Part shown: positions 8,630 to 17,660 of the stretch, piece by piece
Layout of the letters: every line of letters starts with the position of its first letter
Position numbering within the stretch: position 1 is the first letter of the stretch
Made by a program: the position numbers and the translations under genes
Notes under the pieces: generated by a model
The model's database searches: none
Seen by the model: only the letters and a program-made list of their open reading frames with translations
What the model was told of the DNA's origin: nothing
Origin: Sulfuracidifex metallicus DSM 6482 = JCM 9184
Lineage (GTDB): Archaea; Thermoproteota; Thermoprotei_A; Sulfolobales; Sulfolobaceae
DNA: 64,000 nucleotides
Direction of reading: 5' to 3'
NCBI GenBank assembly: GCA_032834875.1
Contig: CP135238.1
Coordinates: 936,011 to 1,000,010 of the forward strand

Positions 8630-10156
8630 TTGATGATTAAAGCAGTTTCCATAATGACGTTACTTTTAATTCCGTTGCTTCTGACCACTGGTTACTCTTA
8701 CGATCCTAGATATATTATCGTTGAGTCACCCGAGGTAGTTTCCCTTTCATTCGCTTCAAATGACAGCGGTTACGGTTGCTTGGTGCTTGGAAATCATACC
8801 TTACTTAGAATGAAACCTAACTCGTCTTCTTTAATTCTTCTAAATAAGGGAAATTACACATTTCTCTCAAACGATAGCAAATATAATCTCTCTTATAAGG
8901 AGTTTAAACCCTCGGGAGCCCTTTTCGACATACCGCCAAAGCACGAGATAATTCAACAGCTTCTTCCTTATTCCAAGGGATCTCCTTTCAATTTCACAAT
9001 AAGGATAGTAGGAAATAGTACCTTTAGCTCCTATTTATATAATTATTCACTCTTAATTTCAATTTCCCACAACAGAACTTGGGTTCAAAACCAGACACAT
9101 CTTAATCCGGGAAATTACGAAGTGATTGTCCAGAACCTTAACAATTACTCAGAGGAAGTTTGCGTCAGCTATTCGATTTCGCCTTTCTACGTGAACCCTT
9201 ACATTTTCACTTCGAGTTCCATGCCAATTGGATTAGCCTCGTACGGGATACTTAATCAATCAGGCAACGTCACTACGTATGAAATAAACACTACATCTCT
9301 TTTAGGTTACCTTAACATAACTTACGTGTCTGCACTAAATCAATCACAAAGATTAGTTGATCCGTCCTCCGTCTCTTTTCAGCTTAACGGCGTAGTGATC
9401 AAAGACGATCAGGACTACTTCGTGCAAGACGTTCTGGTGCTCTATACAGAAAATGAGTCATATTACCTTTCAGCAGATGTATTCAACCTGACTAATGGGG
9501 AGGATCAGTTGATATACACTAACTCAACAAACGTAAGACAGTATGTACTTCCTTTGGAATCATACATAATCATGAACGTTTCCCAGGAGGGAGATGACTC
9601 AATGCTGAAGTTCGGCTTCATTAACCTAACCTCAGGAAAGTTCATTTGGTTCTCAAACTATGACTTGGGAAATGGAAAGGGATTCTTCTCAGTTAACGGT
9701 AACAAGTACACACCTGGTAACATGACGAATCCAGGCGTGTTTTATGACGCTGAACTGGTAATAGGCGGAGGAGGAGATGGAGAAACCACAACAATGACAA
9801 AGTATAGTGGATGGATAGCTCTGCTTTATTTGAACGGGAGCAGGTACTCAGCATTTCCAAGCTACTATTCGTTCGGGGAAGATACCAAAGAGGCGGTTTC
9901 AAACATCTATGTAGTGTATCTAGGATACGGCGAAGCCTATACATATGAAGGCGAAGCACATTTGACATATCTGCATCCTAAGGGAGTTTCATTTCCCCTG
10001 CCAAATCTGTTTCACGTCGAGAAATTAAACGTGACATCCTTCCCCGAGACTAGCACCTTAGTGAGGGGAGACATCAACGTCAGGGAAGCCTTAGCTATTG
10101 TGGCTATATTAGCGATTTCCCTTTCGCTTTTAGTATATCTATGGAGAAGGAAGTGA
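8630..10156 (+). CDS. Thermopsin-like acid protease (peptidase family A5)
   Basis: 508 residues: a signal peptide (about 1-22), a heavily sequon-rich extracellular domain and a C-terminal membrane anchor (about 484-504, EALAIVAILAISLSLLVYLW, followed by RRK). The thermopsin core is visible at about residue 197 onward: MPIGLASYGI, an N-x-S/T-rich YEINTTSLLGYLNI, and then VSFQLNGVVIKDDQDYFVQDVLVLY, matching the family's G-x-A-x-Y-G and W/F-V-Q-D-V segments. Thermopsins are secreted proteases active at acid pH and high temperature; the anchor suggests it stays on the cell surface. A TATA-like TTATATATAAA lies at 8570-8580. A second, shorter thermopsin is at 48800-49834. Confidence 0.85.
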   Translation: MMIKAVSIMTLLLIPLLLTTGYSYDPRYIIVESPEVVSLSFASNDSGYGCLVLGNHTLLRMKPNSSSLILLNKGNYTFLSNDSKYNLSYKEFKPSGALFDIPPKHEIIQQLLPYSKGSPFNFTIRIVGNSTFSSYLYNYSLLISISHNRTWVQNQTHLNPGNYEVIVQNLNNYSEEVCVSYSISPFYVNPYIFTSSSMPIGLASYGILNQSGNVTTYEINTTSLLGYLNITYVSALNQSQRLVDPSSVSFQLNGVVIKDDQDYFVQDVLVLYTENESYYLSADVFNLTNGEDQLIYTNSTNVRQYVLPLESYIIMNVSQEGDDSMLKFGFINLTSGKFIWFSNYDLGNGKGFFSVNGNKYTPGNMTNPGVFYDAELVIGGGGDGETTTMTKYSGWIALLYLNGSRYSAFPSYYSFGEDTKEAVSNIYVVYLGYGEAYTYEGEAHLTYLHPKGVSFPLPNLFHVEKLNVTSFPETSTLVRGDINVREALAIVAILAISLSLLVYLWRRK

Positions 10157-10204
10157 AACTGGTTTTTATAATTATTCCAAATCTAAGTTTTAATATTATG
10201 GAAA

Positions 10205-10603
10205 GTGATAAAGATGTACATGGACAAGAAACTTGTAGAAGGATTCTTAGTGGCTCTAGTCGTAGTCTTGGCATTGGCAATAGCTCTCCCCATAGTACAT
10301 CCCGTGAAGGTTACTCAACCCACCTATAAGGTAATTGAGGGGGAGCTAACGCCTAACTACTCAAGTCACGGAGTTTATCTTAATTTACAGTTCGTCAACT
10401 TCACCAAAGTTTCTCAAGCTTGCATAAAGGTCAATGGATCAGTTTATCATAACTCGTCGCCAGTTTCAGTACTTCCTGGAAACGGCAAGGTAGTAGTGTG
10501 CACGACCTTTAACGTAGAATTAATTAACGGTAAGTACTATACAGTAATCTTAAATCTTAACGACGGAGAGATTTTGTCTTACAGTGTTAAGTATGTAGAT
10601 TGA
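10205..10603 (+). CDS. Hypothetical membrane-anchored extracytoplasmic protein
   Basis: 132 residues: an N-terminal hydrophobic anchor (about 12-30, FLVALVVVLALAIALPIV) and a beta-rich domain with several N-glycosylation sequons and three cysteines, probably outside the membrane. Start GTG at 10205; ATGs at 10214 and 10220 are alternatives. It follows the thermopsin gene by 48 bases on the same strand and may be expressed with it. Family not recognised. Confidence 0.65.
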   Translation: MIKMYMDKKLVEGFLVALVVVLALAIALPIVHPVKVTQPTYKVIEGELTPNYSSHGVYLNLQFVNFTKVSQACIKVNGSVYHNSSPVSVLPGNGKVVVCTTFNVELINGKYYTVILNLNDGEILSYSVKYVD

Positions 10604-10666
10604 CACATGAATAATGATAAAAAGAAAATATATGTATATATACACATACTTCTACATTTTCAAATT

Positions 10667-11587
10667 CTACTCCCCCGAGATCATTTCCTCAGCCTTAGCG
10701 TGAATTTCCTTAGCTAATGAGACTACGCGGCTTGCTACATCCTTTACGTTTTCCTCCTTTATCATATTCTTCCTCTTCTCATCTAGGTAAATGTATCCAT
10801 CCTTCAGTTCAATGTCGAAAGAGCCTGAAAGTCCAGTGTGCATTATGTAGTTTCTCAAATCCAGAAAGTCCGGATACTCTTCCCTTAACACTTTCCTAAC
10901 AGCTCTTCTGCAAGTCATATAAACGCTCTTCTTGTCTCCCTCAATGAACTGAAGCTTACCGTAACCCCTCTTAGCCATGCAATACACTATGGGTAATTCT
11001 CTACCAAGGGAAATGGCCTTGTCGTAATATCCTGCCCTCATATATTGGGAAATTAGCCACTCCACCTTCTTTACGTCATCACCTTCAGGCATTCCCAGAG
11101 AGGAAATAACTTGCCTTATTAACGGATCGTTGGAGTTCTTCAAGTTCTCCAGCTCCTTTATGGCAAGAAATGATATTCCATTTCTAAAGTACCAGAGTGC
11201 TTGCCTGAGCTCAGGATATAAGTTTCCCAGCAGCCTGTCGTCCATGAGCTTTATTGCGGTTATGACGTTCTTAAACGTTAAGTCAAACTCTTTTAAAGTT
11301 TCGTGATCTAGGATGAATACCTTGGATTCTAACATAAAGGATAGGCTCATCATGAGTGCAGAAAGCTTTCCGTTATCTGGGATCACGATAATTGCTGGTG
11401 CCTGTACCTCGTTGTAGATTTCCCTCAAGTCAGGCTTTAAACAACCCTCTATAGAATCGTCAACGCAGATTATCTTCTTTATGTTAAAACATCTAGAGAA
11501 TATCTCGGGTACTGATTCGTTAATCTGGTAACCGTTACAAGTCAATTTCACCTTCCTTTCGTCAGGACTGTAGACTAGAGTGTACAT
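10667..11587 (-). CDS. HEPN-motif protein, possibly Csx1/TM1812-like RNase
   Basis: 306 residues. The C-terminal part is helical and holds a clear HEPN RNase motif R-x4-H: R245 and H250 within FLDLRNYIMHTG. The preceding helices (about 123-232, e.g. YYDKAISLGRELPIVYC) look like the helical region of Csx1- and TM1812-type CRISPR accessory proteins. The N-terminal ~100 residues are alternating strand/helix (APAIIVIPDNGKLSALMM), which could be a divergent CARF domain, but the usual D-x-T-x-G ligand motif is not evident. No cas gene is nearby; it faces away from hypA. Role in RNA cleavage is inference; a non-CRISPR HEPN toxin or RNase is the alternative. Confidence 0.6.
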   Translation of the reverse strand: MYTLVYSPDERKVKLTCNGYQINESVPEIFSRCFNIKKIICVDDSIEGCLKPDLREIYNEVQAPAIIVIPDNGKLSALMMSLSFMLESKVFILDHETLKEFDLTFKNVITAIKLMDDRLLGNLYPELRQALWYFRNGISFLAIKELENLKNSNDPLIRQVISSLGMPEGDDVKKVEWLISQYMRAGYYDKAISLGRELPIVYCMAKRGYGKLQFIEGDKKSVYMTCRRAVRKVLREEYPDFLDLRNYIMHTGLSGSFDIELKDGYIYLDEKRKNMIKEENVKDVASRVVSLAKEIHAKAEEMISGE

Positions 11588-11653
11588 CTATGATGAATTT
11601 CTAGACACGGCATAAAAATAAAACGTGAAATTTATTCTTGTCGAGAAATCCGC

Positions 11654-11666
11654 TTACCACTGGTAA
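11654..11666. promoter_or_regulatory. Perfect palindrome upstream of hypA
   Basis: TTACCA-C-TGGTAA is a 13-bp perfect palindrome located just upstream of a TATA-like TTTTATAT (11680-11687) and 63 bases before the hypA start. It is a candidate operator for the hypA-hypB pair, but it is short and unsupported by a second copy. Confidence 0.3.
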
Positions 11667-11728
11667 CGCTTGTGCTAATTTTATATGTCATCCTCTACGT
11701 TTTTAAAACTGGAATTCCAACATTAATC

Positions 11729-12172
11729 ATGCATGAATGGTCTGTTGCAGATGGAATTGTAAGGACTGTATCGACATGGGCTAGGGAAAACAACTTCTCG
11801 GAAATAACGATGGTGAAGGTTGGTATTCCCTCATTTACCTTTCTGGAAGTCGACATTCTAAAGGAAGCCTTTAACGAGATAAAGAAGGGGACTCCGCTGA
11901 ATAACTCAACCCTGGAAGTTGAATTTCTTTCCGCCTCGTTTAAGTGCAGGAATTGCGGTAATTCTTTCTCTGAGGATCAGGTCAGGGAACAGCTAGACTC
12001 TATTAGGTCGGAGTTCGGGGAGGAATATCCTCTACATCTAATGCCGGCTCTATCTCCATCCTTTTTATCTTGTCTAAGGTGTGGATCCCACGACTTAGTC
12101 GTGGAAGTCCAAGACATAATGGTAAAGGAAGTTGAGGTGAAGGGTCATGGAACCATTAAGACAGTTAGCTGA
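11729..12172 (+). CDS. hypA: Hydrogenase nickel-insertion protein HypA
   Basis: 147 residues from the ATG at 11729, chosen because HypA proteins begin with MHE, whose His2 is part of the nickel site. The frame opens earlier at 11672, but that extension is not part of the family. The zinc domain shows two CxxC pairs (CRNCG and CLRCG). HypA delivers nickel to the [NiFe]-hydrogenase large subunit together with a HypB GTPase/ATPase. The insert between the CxxC pairs is about 40 residues, longer than in bacteria but usual in archaea. It overlaps the next gene by 26 bases. Confidence 0.92.
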   Translation: MHEWSVADGIVRTVSTWARENNFSEITMVKVGIPSFTFLEVDILKEAFNEIKKGTPLNNSTLEVEFLSASFKCRNCGNSFSEDQVREQLDSIRSEFGEEYPLHLMPALSPSFLSCLRCGSHDLVVEVQDIMVKEVEVKGHGTIKTVS

Positions 12173-12878
12173 AGATAAACTAAAGGGCAGAAAAGTTATT
12201 GCAGTAATGAGTGCAAAGGGAGGAGTTGGAAAGAGCGTTATATCATCTCTCTTAGCTTTGTCCATAGGTAAGGGAACCCTATTAATAGACATGGACGTTC
12301 ATACCATGGCAACTGCTAAACTGTTCGGGTTTAATTCCATGCACAACGTAGGTAAAGGAGGGCTTGAGCCATTCTCCGTGGGTGGAATAGGCTTGATTAG
12401 TCTAAGTGGAGTAGTCAAGGACAATTACGTACTCCTTCCCGGGAACAATGTAGGAAAGGTGATGGAGTCCCTCGTAGCTTACGTGAACATGGAAGGTTTC
12501 AAAACTGTAGTCTTCGACTTACCTCCAGGTCTAGGGGAAGAGTTGCTTACATTGGAGAGACTCACAGGGAACCGTTTTACCTCCTTGATAGTTACAACGC
12601 CTTCAAAGGTTTCCATTAAAGTTGTTGAGTACCTTGTTAGGTACTTGAAGGAAAGGAGAGTTAACGGTTTTTTAGTAGTTAACATGTCCTATTTTAATTG
12701 TGGTAAGATCGTGAGACCCTTCGGAGGGATAGATGAAGCTAAGTCCCTCAGTGAGAGGTATGGCATTCCGTTGTTTGAGATGCCAATAGATCCTTCTATA
12801 GAGGAATTTGTGGGCAAAGTTCAAGATTATCGTGGTGACTTAAAGAAAAGTTTAGAGAAAATTGCAACCTCACTCTGA
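12147..12878 (+). CDS. MinD/Mrp-type ATPase, probable archaeal HypB equivalent
   Basis: 243 residues of the SIMIBI P-loop class: deviant Walker A AKGGVGKS (about residue 23), switch motif LLIDMDVHT, and Walker [14 protein letters not shown]. It overlaps hypA by 26 bases and is surely co-expressed. In Thermococcales a MinD/Mrp-type ATPase replaces the classical GTPase HypB and forms a complex with HypA; the same job is inferred here from position and class. A conserved-type cysteine occurs in [10 protein letters not shown] general Mrp FeS-carrier role is the alternative. Confidence 0.82.
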   Translation: MEPLRQLAEDKLKGRKVIAVMSAKGGVGKSVISSLLALSIGKGTLLIDMDVHTMATAKLFGFNSMHNVGKGGLEPFSVGGIGLISLSGVVKDNYVLLPGNNVGKVMESLVAYVNMEGFKTVVFDLPPGLGEELLTLERLTGNRFTSLIVTTPSKVSIKVVEYLVRYLKERRVNGFLVVNMSYFNCGKIVRPFGGIDEAKSLSERYGIPLFEMPIDPSIEEFVGKVQDYRGDLKKSLEKIATSL

Positions 12879-12924
12879 TCTATAAATACTTTATATTTAA
12901 AATACAGCGTTCTAATAACTATAC

Positions 12925-13773
12925 ATGGAAAGGAGCCAATTATTAGGAGCAGTGGTCGTATTTCTGATCTCAGCTGGAATATTTTTAGTCTATCAAGTTA
13001 ACGCCAGTCAGAAAGATCTTCAGAGTCAGAATGACACAATCTTTCTCAGCTCACCTATGTCACTCTCTCTAAGTAGAGAATATTATTTAAGTACGTATAA
13101 CGCAACGCTGAAACTCTTCAAAGAATGTCCTTACTCTAATGTATATTTCGTGGAAAGCGATAACTTGCTTGCATCAATAGCTATAAAATATCTAGGCCTT
13201 TCGTATCCTGTTAAACAAAACATAGCAAATAACTTAACATTAAGTCCCTACCTTGTGCTTCTAGGAATTCATAATTTTTCGTGGAATTTTCGCGGGGCTA
13301 CTGTGGTTAAGCTATATAAAAGCGTATACGAAACTTCGTTTATTAATAGTTCGAATCCAGAAATAGCATGGTATGAATATGCGGACTTATCTTTTCTATA
13401 TTCCATATATTTAATGGAAAATCATTATAAAAACGCAACTAATGTTTTCGCTACTACAATGAAAGATTTCTGGGACGGTCATGGAATGGTGGATGAAGCC
13501 TTTCATGGCTATTATTCTTCGTATAAGGTTGCCCTCGGGATCATAGCGTGGAAATATATGTACAATTACAACAGAAGTTTTGCCATGGGTTTTCTTAAAG
13601 ACGTTGAGTCAATGTATTCCATAGCGTCACACCTACAGTCTCCAGACGGAGGATTTTATACGTGCTATACATATGAAAACGGGACCGTGATACCTTACGG
13701 TAACGTAAATACGGAAACGACTTCCCTCTTCGTCATAGCTTTCCAGATGTATCCTCAAGTGTTGAAGTCCTGA
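12925..13773 (+). CDS. Hypothetical exported protein with helical-barrel-like C-terminus
   Basis: 282 residues with an N-terminal signal anchor (about 6-25, LLGAVVVFLISAGIFLVYQV). The rest is probably extracellular. Its second half has helix repeats and the phrase LQSPDGGFYTCY, followed by VNTETTSLFVIAF, reminiscent of alpha/alpha-toroid enzymes (glycosidase or terpene-cyclase-like folds) in which Q-x-x-D-G-G-F motifs recur. A real family name is not possible by eye. A TATA-like TTTATATTTAAAA lies at 12890-12902. Confidence 0.65.
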   Translation: MERSQLLGAVVVFLISAGIFLVYQVNASQKDLQSQNDTIFLSSPMSLSLSREYYLSTYNATLKLFKECPYSNVYFVESDNLLASIAIKYLGLSYPVKQNIANNLTLSPYLVLLGIHNFSWNFRGATVVKLYKSVYETSFINSSNPEIAWYEYADLSFLYSIYLMENHYKNATNVFATTMKDFWDGHGMVDEAFHGYYSSYKVALGIIAWKYMYNYNRSFAMGFLKDVESMYSIASHLQSPDGGFYTCYTYENGTVIPYGNVNTETTSLFVIAFQMYPQVLKS

Positions 13774-13906
13774 TTTTTACAAACATCTTACTTATTTAAT
13801 TCTCTATTATTATGTCCTTTTTGTTCTTTTCCCCTTCTTTCTCTTACTTCTTTCTGTATTTTGCAGAGGTGCTCTTTTATTCATCATGATCTATGAAATC
13901 TTGTTT

Positions 13907-14671
13907 TCACGTGATCTCATCCTTGAGTTGGAAGTCCAAAGATGAAGCTATCTCGTCTACGTGTTCTTTCCTTGATGCCTTAGGAATTGGGAATGACCTC
14001 ATTGAAACGTAGTTCAGGGCTATCTGAGCGGGGGTTTTTCCATACTTCTTAGCTAAGCCTAAAAGCCTCTGATCCCTCAAAATCCTACCCTGAGCCAAGG
14101 GTGAATAAGCGATTACCTTAATTCCCTTACTTTCACAGTAAGGAATAACGTCCCTTTCAGGCTCCAAATGAAGAGGATTGTACTCAATTTCGTTGGCTTC
14201 AATTTTAGCTAGCTTTAACGCTTCCTCAAGCAGATCCACCGAGAAGTTACTAACTCCTATACACTTCACAATTCCTTCCTGCATCAAGTCCTTCATTGCA
14301 CCTACAGTTTCCTGTAAAGGCACCTCAGGATTGGGCCAGTGTATCATATATAGATCAATGTACTCTCTTTTTAGACGCTTCAGACTCTCGTGAGCTGATC
14401 TCTTCACTTGTTCATACCTTAAGTGTGAAGGCCATACTTTTGTTATGATTACAACGTCCTCCGATCTTCCTACTGCTTCTCCTACCAGTTCCTCAGAGTG
14501 CCCACCTCCGTACATCTCTGCCGTATCTATCAGGGTAATTCCTTTTTCTATTGCATACTTTATAATTTCCAAGTTTTCCTTATCTCTTGACTTGTCAGGA
14601 GTCCAGAAACCTCCTCCAATTTTCCACGTTCCCAGACCGATACGGCTTACCTTCTTACCGCAGATTTCCAT
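13907..14671 (-). CDS. Aldo/keto reductase
   Basis: 254 residues of the NAD(P)H-dependent aldo/keto reductase TIM barrel. Catalytic tetrad positions are visible: D in LIDTAEMYGGGHSE (Asp and Tyr of the tetrad), K in VVIITKVWP, and H in YMIHWPNPEVP. The cofactor site features are GVSNFS and YSPLAQGRI. The C-terminus ends at DFQLKDEIT, somewhat short for the family (usually 270-320), but nothing suggests truncation. Physiological carbonyl substrate unknown. Confidence 0.9.
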   Translation of the reverse strand: MEICGKKVSRIGLGTWKIGGGFWTPDKSRDKENLEIIKYAIEKGITLIDTAEMYGGGHSEELVGEAVGRSEDVVIITKVWPSHLRYEQVKRSAHESLKRLKREYIDLYMIHWPNPEVPLQETVGAMKDLMQEGIVKCIGVSNFSVDLLEEALKLAKIEANEIEYNPLHLEPERDVIPYCESKGIKVIAYSPLAQGRILRDQRLLGLAKKYGKTPAQIALNYVSMRSFPIPKASRKEHVDEIASSLDFQLKDEIT

Positions 14672-14907
14672 GAAGATTATATTTGTTCACTCAACTTTTA
14701 AGCATATTATCAATTTTTTAACTTTTATATTCACATTCTTACTTTGATTTAATGCTATAGTTCTAAGATATATCTCATGTATCAAGGAAAAATAGGAAGG
14801 AGTTCAGTTTTCACTAGGTTAACATACATAGTTTTTCCAAGCTTTTTAAAAAGAGAAAATAAAAAATAGCTATAATAATATCTGTTGACACTATTTTAAG
14901 AACAAAA

Positions 14908-15708
14908 TCAAATTACCTTGCCTAACACGTAACACGGAATGCCCAACTTTTCAAAACTTTCGAAGAATTTTTGAACCTCTCTTTCACGTCCTATGGTAAT
15001 TGCGTTGAATTCTCCGGCTAAAGGGTTTTTCATTGCGTTCAACATTTCCTTTGCTATTGGGTAAGCTTTAACTTGTTCGACCTTAATCTTCCTTCCTATC
15101 TCCTCTTCAACTGTCTTTATACCGTTCAATCCCATTCCGCTAATGACCTCTGTAAGAACTTCTTCCTGGGAGAGCTCTTGATAAATTCTCTCTGCTCTGT
15201 TTAGGACTTCTTCCTTTTTTTCTATATCATCTGAGGTAAGGCTCATTCCTCTCATAATTTTGAGGTTGCATTTAACCAAGTATCCTAAACCACCGAAATA
15301 GTTCACCATCCCAACTATCATTCCGCTCTCAACCTTCAAGCGTTTCCTTGGCTTTCCATACGCAAAGGCAAAAGAGGACATATAGCCCTCCATGTAGTCA
15401 TATTCTATTTGATCTGCCTTGGGTATCAACGGATTCATCGTCCTAGCTCTCAGAAGTTTGCTATGGTCTCTTCTTCGTTCGGCATCTAAAATTCCTGGGC
15501 TCTCAACGTTACCACAACCATCGTAAACACGAACCTCTCTTACTTGTCTCACAAGGGGGAAAAAGGTGACTTTATCTCCACGTTCATGCTCATCGTAAAA
15601 AGAAGTAGCTATTAACTTAACCCTTTCGCCACAAGGCGCCAAGGTTTGGTTTAATGAACAAGTTGTGAAGGCAATAGGGTAAACTAATCTCAGCAAATCA
15701 TCTAGCAT
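14908..15708 (-). CDS. Unknown protein coupled to a winged-helix regulator
   Basis: 266 residues, soluble, with three N-terminal cysteines (C17, C26, C65). A middle section has arginine- and tyrosine-rich patches (RARTMNPLIPKADQIEYDYMEGYM cut here; a basic YGKPRKRLKVES follows), then a helical C-terminus. No known family is recognised. Its start ATG at 15708 lies inside the end of the upstream gene (11-base overlap), so the two are translationally coupled and probably act together. Confidence 0.65.
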   Translation of the reverse strand: MLDDLLRLVYPIAFTTCSLNQTLAPCGERVKLIATSFYDEHERGDKVTFFPLVRQVREVRVYDGCGNVESPGILDAERRRDHSKLLRARTMNPLIPKADQIEYDYMEGYMSSFAFAYGKPRKRLKVESGMIVGMVNYFGGLGYLVKCNLKIMRGMSLTSDDIEKKEEVLNRAERIYQELSQEEVLTEVISGMGLNGIKTVEEEIGRKIKVEQVKAYPIAKEMLNAMKNPLAGEFNAITIGREREVQKFFESFEKLGIPCYVLGKVI

Positions 15709-16318
15709 TTAACCTTTTCACCTCCTCATCTAGCAATGGGCATTTGTGAAACACTTTGATTCCGGAGATCTTACAGTCCACCGCAAGTCCATATACTTCT
15801 CCCTCGGAGTTGTAACTTAATATAGCCTTACATCCGTTTGAGGTAGTAACTGTGGGGAACCATTCAAGGAGAGACCTTCCTAAGACTTTGTTGATGTTTT
15901 CATCGTCACAGTTAGTCATGTTCATCAATATAGCTAAATGTAAAGGTTCACTGTAGCACAGAGAAAACGGAGATATGTTGTTCTTTTCAAGGAAAGCTTG
16001 TAAGGAGTTTAGGAAACCTTTCAACTCCTCCTTATCACCCTTATATTTCCATTCCTCCTTTAGCCTTTCAGCTACCTTGTCTCTGATGTAATCTTTGTCA
16101 ATCAAGAGGTAAGCTATAACTAACCCGCGAGGGGTCACCTTAAATCCTCTTTCCTCCTTGATTATCAAACCTAAGGCGGAGAACCTCACCAAGATTCTCC
16201 ATATAGAGGCAGGAGGTATATTGGTAATTTTAGATATTTTATATGCTGAACATAGGATCATCTGAATGAATATTCCTAGGACTTCCAGATCCCTCCTATT
16301 GAAGTGAGGAACCATCAT
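15698..16318 (-). CDS. Winged-helix DNA-binding protein
   Basis: 206 residues. The N-terminal ~70 residues form a winged helix (SAYKISKITNIPPASIWRIL as helix-turn-helix, then the wing GLIIKEERGFKVTPRG). The C-terminal domain is rich in cysteines (C142, C162, C180 and C190-192 region), suggesting redox, metal or ligand sensing. It lies between the NrfD-like membrane anchor gene (175 bp upstream, same strand) and the coupled unknown gene, so it may regulate the sulfur-reductase-like module; that is inference from position only. Confidence 0.7.
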   Translation of the reverse strand: MMVPHFNRRDLEVLGIFIQMILCSAYKISKITNIPPASIWRILVRFSALGLIIKEERGFKVTPRGLVIAYLLIDKDYIRDKVAERLKEEWKYKGDKEELKGFLNSLQAFLEKNNISPFSLCYSEPLHLAILMNMTNCDDENINKVLGRSLLEWFPTVTTSNGCKAILSYNSEGEVYGLAVDCKISGIKVFHKCPLLDEEVKRLNAR

Positions 16319-16492
16319 TATAGAATAGTTTAATCTTTAGTTTAAAAATATTTTGATTTATTTTATTAAGCTTTCTTAATTAGATCATTTAATTGCACTT
16401 TCTAACGGTAGGGCTCAGATATTCCTTGTGTTTAAAAAGAGAAAAGTATTAAAAAAATTTCCTTAAAATTTAGCTTTTATGGTTTTCTTTAG

Positions 16493-17545
16493 CTATCCTC
16501 TCCATCCGAATGCTCCTATTGGAACTGGCTGTGTCGAGGTGAGCTGGAACGGAGTCATGGGAGCTAGTTGGTACGCAGCTTGTCCGACAAAAAGGACGTC
16601 TGCTCTCGTCAAGTAGCCTGCAACTAGGGCAATCAAGGCAATCGCCAACATCAGGTACTTAACCTTGTTGGATAGATCGTTGGTAGTTTTTACCGAGGAC
16701 GAAAACCTAACGTAATACGGTACGGTCAATATTCCAGAAACTCCCAAGGTAACGAAGGTCAGACCAATGTCGAATGCGAAGGACGAAGATGTAATTAGAA
16801 GATTGTAAGCTACCTCATCGAATACGTTAATGAAGTTCACCGTAGCTAGGAATAAGAACCAACTTGCTAAGACCGAAATGGAAGAAAAAGCCAAGAGCTT
16901 AGTAGTTATTATCCTAGCCCTTCCACCTTCCTCTCCTTTTGTGAAGAAAGCTAAAATGTAAGATACCGCAGCACCTACAAATATGCCATCTCCTAAGTAA
17001 AGCAGCGGAAGTGCTCCGTTATTCCAGAATGGAACTCCGGTTGTTGCGGCAAGCTCGAAGCCGCTGTAAACCGTGGAGAATATGCCTGACAGTAGACCCA
17101 GTATAGCAACAGTATTCTTCAATGTGTTGACTCTTATTCCTAATACTTTGTCATTGGTGAAGAACAAGTTCAGAACCATGAAAACGAAGGAGAACAGAAG
17201 CAATCCACCTACAAATATTATACCTCTCGCCATCCACGAGTGAAGGAAGTTCAAGATAGCTGAAAAAGGCGAGTAAAATCCCGCAGTAGGTCTTCCCAGA
17301 TCCATGTCGAAGAAAAGCAGGGCAAGGATAGCGGAAGCGAATACGGCTACCGAACCTTTTCTTGACATGGAGGAATATCCCTTTAATTGGAACACCGCAA
17401 TTATTGCCATAAGCATTCCTGCAAGTTCGGTGAAGTATAACGCTAGAGCTACATAGGTTCCCCATAGTGGATATTGATTTATTTCCAACAATGGAGCTTG
17501 AACCCCAAATGGAGTCCCTGGAGCCGAAGTAGTGAATAGTCCCAT
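16493..17545 (-). CDS. NrfD/PsrC-type membrane anchor of a molybdoenzyme (SreC-like)
   Basis: 350 residues with about nine or ten transmembrane helices, matching the NrfD/PsrC/SreC family that anchors Tat-exported molybdoenzymes and exchanges electrons with quinones. Features typical of the family are the FDMDLGRP motif (about residue 79-86) and HSWMARG (about 102). ATG at 17545 follows a GGAG ribosome binding site. It faces away from the TPR gene and the large molybdopterin subunit across a 115-bp intergenic region, unlike the sreABCDE order described for Acidianus ambivalens, where the anchor gene sits within the operon. The quinone-binding role is family knowledge. Confidence 0.85.
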   Translation of the reverse strand: MGLFTTSAPGTPFGVQAPLLEINQYPLWGTYVALALYFTELAGMLMAIIAVFQLKGYSSMSRKGSVAVFASAILALLFFDMDLGRPTAGFYSPFSAILNFLHSWMARGIIFVGGLLLFSFVFMVLNLFFTNDKVLGIRVNTLKNTVAILGLLSGIFSTVYSGFELAATTGVPFWNNGALPLLYLGDGIFVGAAVSYILAFFTKGEEGGRARIITTKLLAFSSISVLASWFLFLATVNFINVFDEVAYNLLITSSSFAFDIGLTFVTLGVSGILTVPYYVRFSSSVKTTNDLSNKVKYLMLAIALIALVAGYLTRADVLFVGQAAYQLAPMTPFQLTSTQPVPIGAFGWRG

Positions 17546-17660
17546 CGCTATCTCCAGTTTCTTTCCTTTTTTGCTTAAAATAAGTCTTCACTCCGCGAGA
17601 TCGAAATTACTAGTTATACATATTTCTATTACTCATAACATTCACGGCGGTGTATAGAAC

